Shown piece after piece: positions 1-8,164 of a stretch of DNA of 33,279 nucleotides (its first letter is position 1; each line of letters begins with the position of its first letter). The notes under the pieces were generated by a model. It saw nothing but the letters and a program-made list of their open reading frames with translations, was not told the origin of the DNA and made no database searches. This DNA comes from Candidatus Sabulitectum sp. Lineage in GTDB: Bacteria > Fermentibacterota > Fermentibacteria > Fermentibacterales > JCC-6. The stretch is taken from positions 1 to 33,279 of the forward strand of contig JAGLOJ010000021.1 of assembly GCA_023139045.1 (NCBI GenBank). The letters run 5' to 3'. The translations under genes were made by a program, and so were the position numbers.

Positions 1-2
1 CA

Positions 3-74
3 GAGCCCCAGCGGCGTTACTGGTTCGATTACATAGCGGTGCTATGCGCACAAACCAGTGCCTTGCTGGAACTC
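3..74. repeat. Nested imperfect inverted repeat at left edge
   Basis: Three arm pairs nest around one centre: ccagc (8-12) with gctgg (65-69), actggtt (19-25) with aaccagt (53-59), and catagc (32-37) with gctatg (41-46) around a 3-base loop. GAG (3-5) can also pair with CTC (72-74). Between the arms are unpaired internal loops of 5-7 bases. The element lies just beyond the point where the methyltransferase homology ends. It could be a folded RNA, a mobile-element end or a recombination site. No protein-coding signal was seen in it, and its left limit may lie outside the window. Confidence 0.55.
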
Positions 75-114
75 AGAATAGCGGCGCATTATACCGACAC
101 TTAATACCTGACAG

Positions 115-919
115 AGTACTAGGGTCATTATCTGGATTTTTATAGTTTTTAAAATCTTTTTCCATGCCTCGGAAACCTTGATGCACCCCCTTCTCATAAG
201 CAACTACATATTCATGATCAGCTGAAACATTATTATCTGACATAGCCGAGGAAGCTCTTCTTTTCCAAATGAATTCTGTCACAAAATTTTCTATACCAAA
301 CACCTCATCACACAATTTCCGCAAATTAGGAGCTTCATTGTCATCAATACTGATAAAAATCACTCCATCATCTCTGAGGAGATTCCTTGCCAGCTTAAGC
401 CTTGGGTACATCATGCTCAGCCAGTCTGAATGAAAGCGACCATTCGAATCGGCATTTGCCATAAGACGATTGCCCTCTTCATCTTTCTGGCCGGATTCAA
501 GCAGATATTCTTCGGTTGACTCGGAGAACTTGTCCTTGTAGATAAAATCCTTACCTGTATTGTAAGGCGGATCAATGTAGATCATCTTTACTTTGCCAAG
601 ATATGTCTCCTTCAATGAAAAGATTCTCCGTTGTATCGAAGTCTACACTCTCTTCTCGGCATGGCCTGAGAGTCTTTGCTATTGGGGCATTTGCTACCAG
701 GAGAGCCTCACGCTTACCTGGCCAGTCAAGACGATATCGTTCCTGAGGACCTTCTACAATGCGAGTGGACAGCTCCTGTCTTAGCAGATCAAAATCAATG
801 GATTTCTTAAGGTTGCCACTGTCATCCAGTAATTCGGTTAAGCAGTTTGGAAAGAGCTTCTCGATTTTCTCGATGTTGTCTTCTGTTAAATTTCTTGAGT
901 GCATTTTCAAACTGTCCAT
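115..919 (-). pseudogene. Broken type III restriction-modification DNA methyltransferase (Mod)
   Basis: The N-terminal part (919 down to about 604) reads as the start of a type III Mod subunit, including the conserved stretches KMHSRNLTEDNIEKI, RQELSTRIVEGPQERYRLDW and KTLRPCREESVDFDTT. It ends at NLFIEGD, then runs out of frame. A second frame (615 down to about 115) carries the catalytic motif IDPPYNTG, a WLSMMYPRLKLAR stretch and FISIDDNE. Normally about nine residues (NLEALKLL-like) separate the two; they are missing. The protein then stops after about 170 residues, so the C-terminal half, where beta-class N6-adenine methylases carry the AdoMet-binding FxGxG motif, is absent. The start at 919 has GGAG five bases upstream. 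No restriction (Res) subunit is visible. The gene should be non-functional; only the precise 3' breakpoint near 115 is uncertain. Confidence 0.9.
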
Positions 920-1018
920 CTGGTTCTCCATCATCTTTGCTAACATCAGAATCAAAGTATTCCGGTGTTCAGTGATAATTTTATGTCAATGCATCTTGCT
1001 TACTATTAATCTATTGTG

Positions 1019-1141
1019 CTATCTGGCTCTATTCCAATTTCTAATATTTTCACATAGTTTGGTCATCTTCTCATCAAGATCCAATACCTGAGACAGGTTA
1101 TCTTTACCTATATCTGGGCTATTCAGAAAAGCACCCTGCAC
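1019..1141 (-). pseudogene. Short coding fragment upstream of the mod remnant
   Basis: An open frame beginning at a GTG reads VQGAFLNSPDIGKD and ends about 26 residues later in LCENIRNWNRAR before a stop. It has protein-like composition and points the same way as the methyltransferase remnant, with about 100 bases between them. There is an in-frame stop just upstream of the GTG. It may be the C-terminal end of a gene that once preceded mod in the restriction locus. I do not recognise the family and no homology can be asserted. Confidence 0.3.
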
Positions 1142-1240
1142 CGGTCAAGAGCTATGTTATTAGAATATCAGAGTTTACTTAAGTCCCAACAGACAATAAC
1201 ATTGTCACCCAACGAGTGAAAGGCTCCAAACATAATATTG

Positions 1241-1246
1241 TATAAT
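1241..1246 (+). promoter_or_regulatory. Candidate -10 element upstream of the EamA gene
   Basis: A perfect TATAAT lies about 120 bases before the EamA start codon in an A/T-rich gap between the decayed restriction locus and the glycan genes. No good -35 hexamer is found 16-18 bases upstream, so this is only a candidate. The rest of the gap 1142-1367 shows no gene. Confidence 0.3.
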
Positions 1247-1367
1247 CCCAGCATTTCGCAAGTCTCAATACTGACAAAATTTACTTTTCAACTAACAAAC
1301 TCTCAACCAGAGCTAACAGCATGCGGGAAGTTATATTATTATTCGGTAAATTGCGGAATGGAGAAGC

Positions 1368-1781
1368 ATGCAAAAACATATTACGTACAGCCTGGTTGCA
1401 ACAGTGCTCTGGGGTGTGTGGGCAGTTCTTGTAAAAATATCCTCAACCCGTATGGGACACTGGCCATCGGTTTTTATCTACACGATGTTCTCTGTTATCA
1501 CAGTTGTTGTTCTTTTCTTCAGCCTTGGACAGAATTTCAAACAGGTAGAAACAACTGGTGCCCTGATTGCCGGCCTGGCCGGGATTCTCGGAGGTCTTGC
1601 ACTTGTTTTCTTTCAAAAGGCCTTGTCCTGCGGACCGGTGAGCACTTCAACTGCCATATCGGCACTGTATCCTGTTTTCGCGATTGTCTTCGGTGTCTTC
1701 TTTCTCAAGGAAAGCCTTTCAACCTTGAACACCATCGGAATCTTTCTGGCGCTGGTAGCAGGAGTTCTCATCTCCATTTGA
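1368..1781 (+). CDS. Half-size EamA/DMT family transporter
   Basis: This 137-residue protein has about four to five hydrophobic segments (roughly residues 7-26, 32-52, 65-85, 94-112 and 116-136), matching a single EamA domain. Full EamA transporters have two such domains and about 300 residues; one-domain forms are known and probably work as dimers. Recognisable features are the N-terminal WGVWAVLVKISS stretch and the C-terminal SALYPVFAIVFGVFFLKE stretch, typical of EamA repeats. GGAGAAG precedes the ATG at a suitable distance. It sits 72 bases ahead of the aminotransferase and sugar transferase genes on the same strand, so a role in exporting a metabolite or flipping a lipid-linked intermediate is conceivable, but the substrate cannot be read from sequence. 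Confidence 0.85.
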   Translation: MQKHITYSLVATVLWGVWAVLVKISSTRMGHWPSVFIYTMFSVITVVVLFFSLGQNFKQVETTGALIAGLAGILGGLALVFFQKALSCGPVSTSTAISALYPVFAIVFGVFFLKESLSTLNTIGIFLALVAGVLISI

Positions 1782-1853
1782 AAAACAAAAGAGATAGGTT
1801 ATTATTGAGCGTGTTCGGCGCGTTTTGAACAAAGCAATTTAGAGAGGAAAATA

Positions 1854-3002
1854 ATGGCAGTACCATTTCTTGACCTGAAAGCTCAGTACCTTCAGATAAA
1901 AGATGAAATCAAGCCTGAAATAGAGGATGTACTGGAAACCTGTTACTATGTTCTCGGCCCCAAGGTAAAGAACTTCGAAGAAAAATTCGCGGCACTTTGC
2001 GGCGTAAAACACTGTGTTGCACTTTCCAGTGGAACAGCGGCTGTTCACGGAATGATCTGGGCTACGAACCTTCCCGCCGGCAGCGGTCTCATCACTCCTC
2101 CCAATACATTCACAGCCACTGCAGAGGGAATTGTTCTGGCAGGCCATGTACCAGTATTCGTTGATGCTGATCCGATTACATGGAACCTCTCCCCTGAAAA
2201 AACGGAAGAATTCCTTGCCGGCTGCTTCTCAACAGGCAAACCTGTTGATCCAAAAACAGGAGCTGTAATCAGGGGAATCGTTGGAGTTGACCTTTACGGC
2301 CAGGCCGCAGACTACAAAACTCTTAAGAAAATTGCCGACAAATACGGTCTTTCCCTTTACGAGGATGCCGCGCAGTCCCACGATGGTTCCCGGTTCGGGC
2401 AGAAGACCGGAAGTTTCGGTGATGTTGCCAGTTTCAGCTTCTACCCCGGCAAGAACATGGGTGCATACGGAGAAGGCGGTGCCATTACAACAGACAGTGA
2501 TGAAATAGCTGCCAGAATGAGAACTCTCCGTGACCACGGTTCACAGGAAAAATACTTCTACAACTTCATAGGACACAACTACAGGATGAGCGCTTTCCAG
2601 GGTGCAGTTCTCGGAATAAAGACAAAATACATTCACGCATGGAACGACAACCGGATCGCTGCCGCTGCAAGATACAACTCACTGCTGGCAGACCTTCCCG
2701 TCGAATTACCGGTAACTGTGGATAATACCCGGCATGTATTCCATCTCTATGCCCTTCACACACCTGTAAGAGATAAGCTGAGAGAATACCTTGCAGCAAA
2801 GCAGATTGGAGCCGGTCTCCACTACCCTGAGCCACTTCACACTCAGAAGGCCTACAGCTATCTCGGATACTCAAAAGGAGATTTCCCGGTCTGCGAGAAA
2901 AATGCCAATGAAAACATGACTTTACCCATGTTCCCTGAACTTACAGAGGAACAGCAGAATGAGGTGGCGTCGGCAATGAAGGAATTTTTTAAGAAGGATT
3001 GA
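1854..3002 (+). CDS. DegT/DnrJ/EryC1/StrS family PLP-dependent sugar aminotransferase
   Basis: A full-length 382-residue enzyme of the family that aminates nucleotide-linked keto sugars, using pyridoxal phosphate and usually glutamate. It opens with the family signature PFLDLKAQY, has the cofactor-phosphate loop SSGTAA (residues 59-63), the aspartate in EDAAQSHDG (171) and the Schiff-base lysine at about 200 in SFYPGKNMGAYGEGG. The C-terminal GLHYPEPLHTQKAY stretch is also typical. GAGAGG precedes the ATG. Its stop overlaps the TTG start of the next gene, a membrane sugar-phosphate transferase, so the two are translationally coupled and probably build one glycan, for example an amino-sugar-containing polysaccharide or protein glycan. 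The exact sugar is not determinable. The nearby pdxS-pdxT run would supply its cofactor, though it is in a separate transcription unit. Confidence 0.93.
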   Translation: MAVPFLDLKAQYLQIKDEIKPEIEDVLETCYYVLGPKVKNFEEKFAALCGVKHCVALSSGTAAVHGMIWATNLPAGSGLITPPNTFTATAEGIVLAGHVPVFVDADPITWNLSPEKTEEFLAGCFSTGKPVDPKTGAVIRGIVGVDLYGQAADYKTLKKIADKYGLSLYEDAAQSHDGSRFGQKTGSFGDVASFSFYPGKNMGAYGEGGAITTDSDEIAARMRTLRDHGSQEKYFYNFIGHNYRMSAFQGAVLGIKTKYIHAWNDNRIAAAARYNSLLADLPVELPVTVDNTRHVFHLYALHTPVRDKLREYLAAKQIGAGLHYPEPLHTQKAYSYLGYSKGDFPVCEKNANENMTLPMFPELTEEQQNEVASAMKEFFKKD

Positions 3003-4450
3003 GAGTGGCTGCAGCAAAAACACTTTCTCTGAACACCAGATACTATCTGGCAGCGGTGATAGCCGATGTTTTCACTGTTTCTGTTGCTCTAGGTCTGGCT
3101 ATTTTCATTAGATTCGGCCGTTTTACAGCGTTTCCAATCACCGAATTCCTGGGTACAGCATCGTTTTTCATGCTTGGGTATTATGTGATATCAGTTATGG
3201 AAAATCTTTACTCTGTGAGAACAACTCTGAACAGACCAATGTTACTCTACAGAATTCTGAGAATGACACTCATTGTAACCGGTTCTTTCATGCTTATGCT
3301 CTTCCTGTTCAAGGAAACAAGACTTGTGTTCATAGACAGTCGATTTGTCATCGTTTTCAACATGCTGGGCTGGCTGCTTTTGACCCTGGCTGTGAAACTG
3401 GTGATACTTCCGAATCTGTTTAAATCTCTCTATGGTGGAAAAAGAAAAAGCAGGTCAAACCTTCTGGTTGCAGGCAATCCCGCCAGAAACGGAAGCATCG
3501 CATCGCTACTTCGAGGCTCTGCCATCTATGCATCTGATCAGAGGGTAGTTCAGTGGGCTGAAACTCTCCCAACTGACCCCCGTGAACTGACTGATATCGT
3601 TCTCAAAAAAATGATCGCGATGAGCTGCAGCGGCGCTGTGATTCTTTTAGACGGAAGGCATGATTTTAATTGCATTGCGGAAAGCAGTATCAAACTCAAC
3701 GACTCTGGAATTCCATTTGTTATCTACGGTCCAAAGATATTCGAACTCGGTTACTTTGACCCCTGGTTCAGTCTAAGCGATTATGGTGCACTAACCTTCC
3801 TGAAAAAGGGGAAACGCTCGATTCAAATTTCCATGAGAAGATTCAGTGATGTGCTGCTCTCTGTTATTGCTCTGGTTCTTCTCTCACCTGTTTTTCTGGC
3901 CACGGCTATCGCAGTCAAGCTGTCCAGTCAGGGAAATGTACTGTTCAGGCAGGAAAGAGTGGGGAAAAAACTCAAAACTTTCGGCTTTCTGAAATTCCGT
4001 TCCATGAAAGAGGGAGATGCGAATGCTGAAGACCACAAGAAATATTTCAAGGACTATGCCGGTGGAAAAACCGCTCAGGATCAGGGCAATGGAGAAACTT
4101 TCAAGTTGAATCAGACATCAAGAGTTACCGCAATCGGCAGAGTCATAAGAAAGACATCAATCGATGAACTTCCACAGCTTGTAAATATTCTCAGAGGAGA
4201 CATGACTATTGTAGGTCCAAGACCCTGCATCCCTTACGAACTTGAACACTACAGCGGTTGGCAGAGAAGAAGATTCTCAGTTAAGCCGGGGCTTACGGGA
4301 ATATGGCAGGTGTACGGCAGAAGCAGACTTCCGTTTAATGAGGCCCAGTTTCTGGATTTTCTTTACACCATTGATTCATCACACTCACTTGATTTCAGAT
4401 TGATAATGAAGACAATTCCAGTAGTGCTTTTTGGGAAAGGAGGGTTGTAG
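2999..4450 (+). CDS. Polyprenyl-phosphate sugar-1-phosphate transferase (WbaP/PglC type)
   Basis: A 483-residue inner-membrane enzyme that starts glycan assembly by moving a sugar-1-phosphate from a nucleotide sugar to a polyprenyl phosphate carrier. Residues 1-145 hold four hydrophobic segments, then comes a soluble middle domain, then a re-entrant segment near 285-305 and the bacterial sugar-transferase domain. Motifs seen in that domain are FRQERVGK, FLKFRSM, KTSIDELPQL, VGPRPCIPYE and KPGLTGIWQVYGR. The TTG start at 2999 overlaps the preceding stop; a GTG two codons on is an alternative. The gene is coupled to the sugar aminotransferase. It resembles long WbaP-like exopolysaccharide enzymes rather than minimal PglC enzymes. 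Substrate is unknown. Confidence 0.93.
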   Translation: MRVAAAKTLSLNTRYYLAAVIADVFTVSVALGLAIFIRFGRFTAFPITEFLGTASFFMLGYYVISVMENLYSVRTTLNRPMLLYRILRMTLIVTGSFMLMLFLFKETRLVFIDSRFVIVFNMLGWLLLTLAVKLVILPNLFKSLYGGKRKSRSNLLVAGNPARNGSIASLLRGSAIYASDQRVVQWAETLPTDPRELTDIVLKKMIAMSCSGAVILLDGRHDFNCIAESSIKLNDSGIPFVIYGPKIFELGYFDPWFSLSDYGALTFLKKGKRSIQISMRRFSDVLLSVIALVLLSPVFLATAIAVKLSSQGNVLFRQERVGKKLKTFGFLKFRSMKEGDANAEDHKKYFKDYAGGKTAQDQGNGETFKLNQTSRVTAIGRVIRKTSIDELPQLVNILRGDMTIVGPRPCIPYELEHYSGWQRRRFSVKPGLTGIWQVYGRSRLPFNEAQFLDFLYTIDSSHSLDFRLIMKTIPVVLFGKGGL

Positions 4451-4461
4451 TAGACAACCAG

Positions 4462-4836
4462 TTACTCGTTTCTTGTCACCCATGTATGTTCAAGAATCCA
4501 GCTGGCAAGAACCTCTTCTGAAAGACCCTGTTGCATCCGTTCTACAGCACTGAAGACGTCCTCACGGAAAAGAATAAGAGAAGCACCCGGTATATCAACC
4601 TGTAGCCCCACTACAGACCATCCAGAGGCGATACTGTCTGCTAGAAGAAAGAAGACTCCTCCGTAATGCTTCAACAGTGAATCGCCCTGTGCGAGACTTC
4701 CATCCATTTCAACTGTGAACATTTCCTCAGAAAGAAGTGTGGAAGAAACAGGAAGACCTTTTCTCAGACAGTCGTCAACAACACCGCCAGCGGCGGTAAA
4801 ACTGACAGCAACCATCAGAAGTACAACTAACTTCAA
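4462..4836 (-). CDS. Small exported protein of unknown function
   Basis: I do not recognise this 124-residue protein. I chose the TTG start at 4836 because GGAGGG sits just upstream of it; a longer reading from 4890 would only add residues before the signal peptide. The first 20 residues (LKLVVLLMVAVSFTAAGG) form a signal peptide or membrane anchor. The remainder alternates short hydrophobic strands and acidic residues, with no cysteine or histidine cluster suggesting a cofactor site. It converges with the sugar transferase gene, with 11 bases between the stops, and is divergent from another small exported protein. The pair may share a control region at 4837-4944. Confidence 0.6.
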   Translation of the reverse strand: MKLVVLLMVAVSFTAAGGVVDDCLRKGLPVSSTLLSEEMFTVEMDGSLAQGDSLLKHYGGVFFLLADSIASGWSVVGLQVDIPGASLILFREDVFSAVERMQQGLSEEVLASWILEHTWVTRNE

Positions 4837-4944
4837 GAACCCTCCATTGAGAAGCGGATACTTAAAAAGACCCCACATAATACAACACAAAGAGCAAAGT
4901 GTAAACGCCTTCCGGCACGTCGATCTCTGTTGTATGTTACGCCC

Positions 4945-5361
4945 ATGATGAAACAGTTGATAATACTTATGCTTCTGGCGGTTTCAGTGTTTCCTCAGTC
5001 ACTGAGTTCTGAGGTTTTCAGCACTCTTGACAGGGAAGTGGCTGGGTTGATGGATGCATGGGTTAATATGACAGAAGGTCGAAGTAATGAATCTGCTGGT
5101 CTTTTTTTATCTGGAACAGCTCTTCTGAGAACAGAGGCAGCATTTGAGGTCGCCATTCTCTGTAATGCGGAAGCTCTTCCTGCTGAAGTATTGAATTCGT
5201 GGACCGCATATCTTAAGTCTTCAGCTGACTGCATCAATGCCTTCCGGGAAACTGTGGGAGCATCAAACACAGCTGTAGCGGAAGAAATTCTTTTAGCTTC
5301 CTTCGCCAGGTGGGAAACCGCCGGCGAGGAATTTCTTGAGTCCGTTCAATCTACGAGGTAA
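4945..5361 (+). CDS. Small exported helical protein heading the pdx gene run
   Basis: This 138-residue protein starts with a clear signal peptide ([20 protein letters not shown]) and continues as a mostly helical, alanine- and glutamate-rich domain. The ATG at 4945 or 4948 is preferred over the in-frame ATG at 4930, because the signal peptide then begins at the N-terminus. No Shine-Dalgarno sequence is obvious. Its stop lies four bases before the pdxS start, and the GAGGT serving pdxS is inside its last codons, so it is probably co-transcribed with the vitamin B6 genes. I do not recognise the family. An exported protein at the head of a cytoplasmic cofactor pathway is unexpected, and the link may be only positional. 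Confidence 0.65.
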   Translation: MMKQLIILMLLAVSVFPQSLSSEVFSTLDREVAGLMDAWVNMTEGRSNESAGLFLSGTALLRTEAAFEVAILCNAEALPAEVLNSWTAYLKSSADCINAFRETVGASNTAVAEEILLASFARWETAGEEFLESVQSTR

Positions 5362-5365
5362 CATT

Positions 5366-6259
5366 ATGAGTTTTGTTCGCGATGATGGCACTTGGAAAGT
5401 AAAAACTGGTCATGCCCGTATGCTCAAGGGCGGAGTAATCATGGATGTTATCAATGCCGAACAGGCCATGATAGCACAGGAAGCCGGCGCTGTAGCAGTA
5501 ATGGCACTGGAAAGGGTTCCTGCTGATATCAGAACCCAGGGTGGTGTGGCTAGAATGTCAGACCCCGAGATGATTAAGGGAATTCAGGAAGTGGTAACCA
5601 TTCCAGTCATGGCAAAATGCCGTATTGGACACTTTGTTGAAGCTCAGGTTCTCCAGGCTCTCGACATTGACTTCATTGATGAATCTGAGGTACTTACCCC
5701 TGCCGATGAGGCAAACCACGTGAACAAGTGGAATTACAAAGTTCCCTTTGTGTGCGGAGCAACAGTACTCGAGGAAGCCCTCAGAAGAATTGCTGAAGGC
5801 GCAGCCATGATCCGCACCAAGGGGGAAGCAGGTACCGGCAACGTTGTTGAAGCTGTTCGCCATGCACGCTCAGTCCTGGGAGAGATCAGAAGGCTTCAGT
5901 CTACTCCTTTTGAGGAACTCATGTCCATGGCAAAAGTAATGGGTGCTCCCTACGAACTGGTAAAGTATGTACATGAGAACGGTAAACTTCCAGTTGTCAA
6001 CTTCGCCGCCGGTGGAATTGCCACTCCCTCCGATGCTGCTCTCATGATGCAGCTTGGCCTGGACGGTGTTTTCGTCGGCAGCGGTATCTTTAAAAGCGGT
6101 AATCCTGCAATCAGGGCAAAGGCCATCGTTGAAGCTGTGAGTCAGTTCAACAATCCTGAGGTAATTGCCAGAGTAAGCACAGGTCTCGGGGAAGCTATGG
6201 TCGGAATCAACATTTCTACAATACCCGAAAGCGAAAGAATGGCTGACAGAGGCTGGTAG
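5366..6259 (+). CDS. pdxS: Pyridoxal 5'-phosphate synthase, PdxS (synthase) subunit
   Basis: PdxS makes pyridoxal 5'-phosphate from ribose 5-phosphate, glyceraldehyde 3-phosphate and ammonia supplied by PdxT, in the DXP-independent pathway. This 297-residue copy is full length. Visible catalytic positions are Asp27 in [13 protein letters not shown], Lys84 in [10 protein letters not shown] and Lys152 in [11 protein letters not shown]; the phosphate-binding loops [10 protein letters not shown] and GVFVGSGIF are intact. I start it at 5366, where GAGGT precedes the ATG and the protein begins [13 protein letters not shown]; an upstream in-frame start at 5336 would add unlikely residues. PdxT begins one base after its stop, so the two subunits are coupled, as expected for the 12+12 complex. 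The neighbouring PLP-dependent aminotransferase would use the product. Confidence 0.97.
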   Translation: MSFVRDDGTWKVKTGHARMLKGGVIMDVINAEQAMIAQEAGAVAVMALERVPADIRTQGGVARMSDPEMIKGIQEVVTIPVMAKCRIGHFVEAQVLQALDIDFIDESEVLTPADEANHVNKWNYKVPFVCGATVLEEALRRIAEGAAMIRTKGEAGTGNVVEAVRHARSVLGEIRRLQSTPFEELMSMAKVMGAPYELVKYVHENGKLPVVNFAAGGIATPSDAALMMQLGLDGVFVGSGIFKSGNPAIRAKAIVEAVSQFNNPEVIARVSTGLGEAMVGINISTIPESERMADRGW

Positions 6260-6260
6260 T

Positions 6261-6851
6261 ATGAAACCCCATATCGGTGTTCTTGCCCTGCAAGGTGGAG
6301 TTGCTGAGCATATGGATATGCTTGATACCGTTGGGTGTACTACCGTAGGGGTGCGTTGTCCCAGTGACTTACGCGGGATTAAAGGTCTGGTGATGCCAGG
6401 CGGTGAGTCTACAGCGTTAATTAAGCTGCTTATCAGGTGGGATCTTGTTTCCCCGATCAGAGAACTTGCCGGCGCTGGTATTCCCATCTGGGGAACCTGT
6501 GCCGGTTCCGTCTTGTTATCCAGCGAAATCAGCGAGAAAAGTCACAGGATCAATCAGCCCAGCCTTGAACTGGCTCCGGTCCGTGCAGAGAGAAACAGCT
6601 TCGGCAGACAGGCTGCCAGTTTTCAGGAAGATATTATCATCAGCGGTCTGGATAAACCCTTTCCCGGAGTATTTATCCGGGCACCGCTTCTCTTTCCCCT
6701 TTCAGATAGTGCTGAAGTAATTTGTTCAGTCAGTGAAGGAGCTGTATTTGTCAGGTGTGGAAACATCTGGCTCTGCAGTTTTCATCCGGAGCTAACAGAC
6801 GATACCAGAGTTCACAGAATGTTTATCGAAGAAGCTGTAATTGGGTCTTAA
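6261..6851 (+). CDS. pdxT: Pyridoxal 5'-phosphate synthase, PdxT (glutaminase) subunit
   Basis: PdxT is the class I glutamine amidotransferase that releases ammonia from glutamine and passes it to PdxS. The 196-residue protein has the N-terminal GVLALQGGVAEH signature, the oxyanion region VMPGGEST, the nucleophile Cys80 in WGTCAGSVLL, and the His175/Glu177 pair in FHPEL, so the triad is complete. RAP in FIRAPLL is also typical. The ATG follows the pdxS stop by one base. Its last codons overlap the TTG start of the DUF89 gene. Usual length is 185-200 residues, so this copy is intact. Confidence 0.96.
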   Translation: MKPHIGVLALQGGVAEHMDMLDTVGCTTVGVRCPSDLRGIKGLVMPGGESTALIKLLIRWDLVSPIRELAGAGIPIWGTCAGSVLLSSEISEKSHRINQPSLELAPVRAERNSFGRQAASFQEDIIISGLDKPFPGVFIRAPLLFPLSDSAEVICSVSEGAVFVRCGNIWLCSFHPELTDDTRVHRMFIEEAVIGS

Positions 6852-7719
6852 TCCTGGTATCGAGTGTTTCAACTGCTTCAGACACGGTTTTTCAGATTTT
6901 GTCTCCAGAGCAGGTCTTTCATCTGCAGAGTATGAAAAACTCATAGCAATCGTGGAAGAAAATCTCAGACAGGGAGCCACGCCTCCGCTGGCAGGTTCGG
7001 AATCATGGGCTCTTCTTAGAAAGGCATCTGTTACCGGTAACGACATTTTTCTGCTTGAGAAGGAACATTTCACCAGGCAGATGCTGCTCCACTACGAAAG
7101 ACTGAAAAATAGCTTTTTGCAGCTGGATAACCCGCAGTTCATGGCGCTTACTGCCGGAACCTGGTGTAATCTTATTGATGTGGGGCAGGGAGTTCCTCTG
7201 CCAGAAACTGAAGAACTTCTGAATACCTTTTCTTCTCCTCTCTCTGTGGATGAAACAGAGAGTTTTCTTAATTCTCTCCACGAAACGGATGTTCTTCTTG
7301 TTCTGGGAGACAACGCCGGTGAGACAGTTATGGACAAACTCTTTCTGGATCTTACGTCTTTCAAAGGGAAGAAATACTACATGACCCGGACACTCCCTGT
7401 GATGAACGATGCGACCCTGAAAGATGCTGAGATGGCCGGGCTTCACAAAGTAGCTGAATTGATCTCAAGTGGTATTGATGTTCCAGCGATAATCCCTGAT
7501 ATGCTCAGCGGAAGAGCTCGGAACATCTATGAATCTGCCGGTATTATTCTGGCCAAGGGCCAGGGAAATCTTGAAGGACTGTTTGGTTTGAATGATCCAA
7601 GGGTTTATCATTCCTTTGTTGTGAAATGTCCTGTAGTTTCAAGGGCGACAGGAATAGCTTTGGGGGGTGGTGTTTTCAGCCGGTTCACTAACACAGGAGG
7701 TAAAAATGCCAATCTATGA
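6841..7719 (+). CDS. DUF89 (ARMT1-like) damage-control phosphatase family protein
   Basis: The protein has 292 residues and belongs to the DUF89 family, some of whose members are metal-dependent phosphatases that remove harmful or damaged sugar phosphates and cofactor intermediates. Diagnostic features are the N-terminal Cys pair (Cys9, Cys12, in IECFNCFRHGF) seen in the short prokaryotic subfamily, the core MALTAGTWCNLIDVG stretch, and VLGDNAGETVMDKL (Asp157-Asn158), which carries the metal site. The C-terminal SFVVKCPVVS stretch is also conserved. The start is a TTG overlapping the pdxT end, and its own end overlaps fmdB by 14 bases, so it is locked into the vitamin B6 run. Its position suggests it hydrolyses a phosphorylated by-product around PLP or pentose phosphates; that is inference. 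Confidence 0.88.
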   Translation: MGLNPGIECFNCFRHGFSDFVSRAGLSSAEYEKLIAIVEENLRQGATPPLAGSESWALLRKASVTGNDIFLLEKEHFTRQMLLHYERLKNSFLQLDNPQFMALTAGTWCNLIDVGQGVPLPETEELLNTFSSPLSVDETESFLNSLHETDVLLVLGDNAGETVMDKLFLDLTSFKGKKYYMTRTLPVMNDATLKDAEMAGLHKVAELISSGIDVPAIIPDMLSGRARNIYESAGIILAKGQGNLEGLFGLNDPRVYHSFVVKCPVVSRATGIALGGGVFSRFTNTGGKNANL

Positions 7720-8122
7720 ATACTACTGCAGCACGTGCAATACCATATATCAATTCCTGATCCGCGGAAGCAGGAAGACCGAAGAACTCCAGTGTCCAAA
7801 ATGCGAAAAGGGTGATCTGGAAAGAGTGATGAGCCAGTTCTCAACCACCTCTTCAAAGTCCGTATCGGATGATGAAATGGCTGCGGACATGGCGGATATA
7901 GACGAAAATGATCCCAGATCAATGGCCAGAGCTGTGCGCAGAATGGCAGATGAAATGGGCGAAGACCTGGGTCCGGAACTTGAGCATGCTCTGGGGAGAC
8001 TTGAGTCCGGAGAGGATCCCGAAAAGATTGAGCAGGAACTGGAAGAAATGGGCTTCGGAGAAGAAGATGGCCCGGAAAGTATGAGAACCCCTTCACCCGG
8101 ACGGGATCCGGGGCTCTATTAG
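7706..8122 (+). CDS. FmdB-type zinc ribbon protein with acidic tail
   Basis: The N-terminal 35 residues are a classic FmdB zinc ribbon: MPIYEYYC followed by two CxxC pairs (Cys8/Cys11 and Cys30/Cys33). After a serine-rich linker comes a long acidic, helical tail to residue 138, rich in Glu, Asp and Met. The family was named for a putative regulator of formamidase expression, but the function is not settled. AGGAGG five bases before the ATG fixes the start inside the last codons of the DUF89 gene (14-base overlap). The tail is longer than in many FmdB proteins, which have about 70-110 residues. It is the last gene of the pdx run and converges with hutH across 42 bases in which I see no clear terminator. 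Confidence 0.85.
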   Translation: MPIYEYYCSTCNTIYQFLIRGSRKTEELQCPKCEKGDLERVMSQFSTTSSKSVSDDEMAADMADIDENDPRSMARAVRRMADEMGEDLGPELEHALGRLESGEDPEKIEQELEEMGFGEEDGPESMRTPSPGRDPGLY

Positions 8123-8164
8123 AATACTATTTATTCGGCATGGTATGGCTGTGACACTCTCAAT

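Noticed and set aside
3-74. Integron attC site
   Set aside because: I could not find proper R'' (RYYYAAC) and R' (GTTRRRY) boxes in either orientation, and no cassette series or integrase is in view.
1238-1828. 196-codon open frame overlapping the EamA gene
   Set aside because: It covers the EamA gene in another frame; the product is Cys/Ser-rich with no domain, whereas the EamA frame has membrane segments and a ribosome site.
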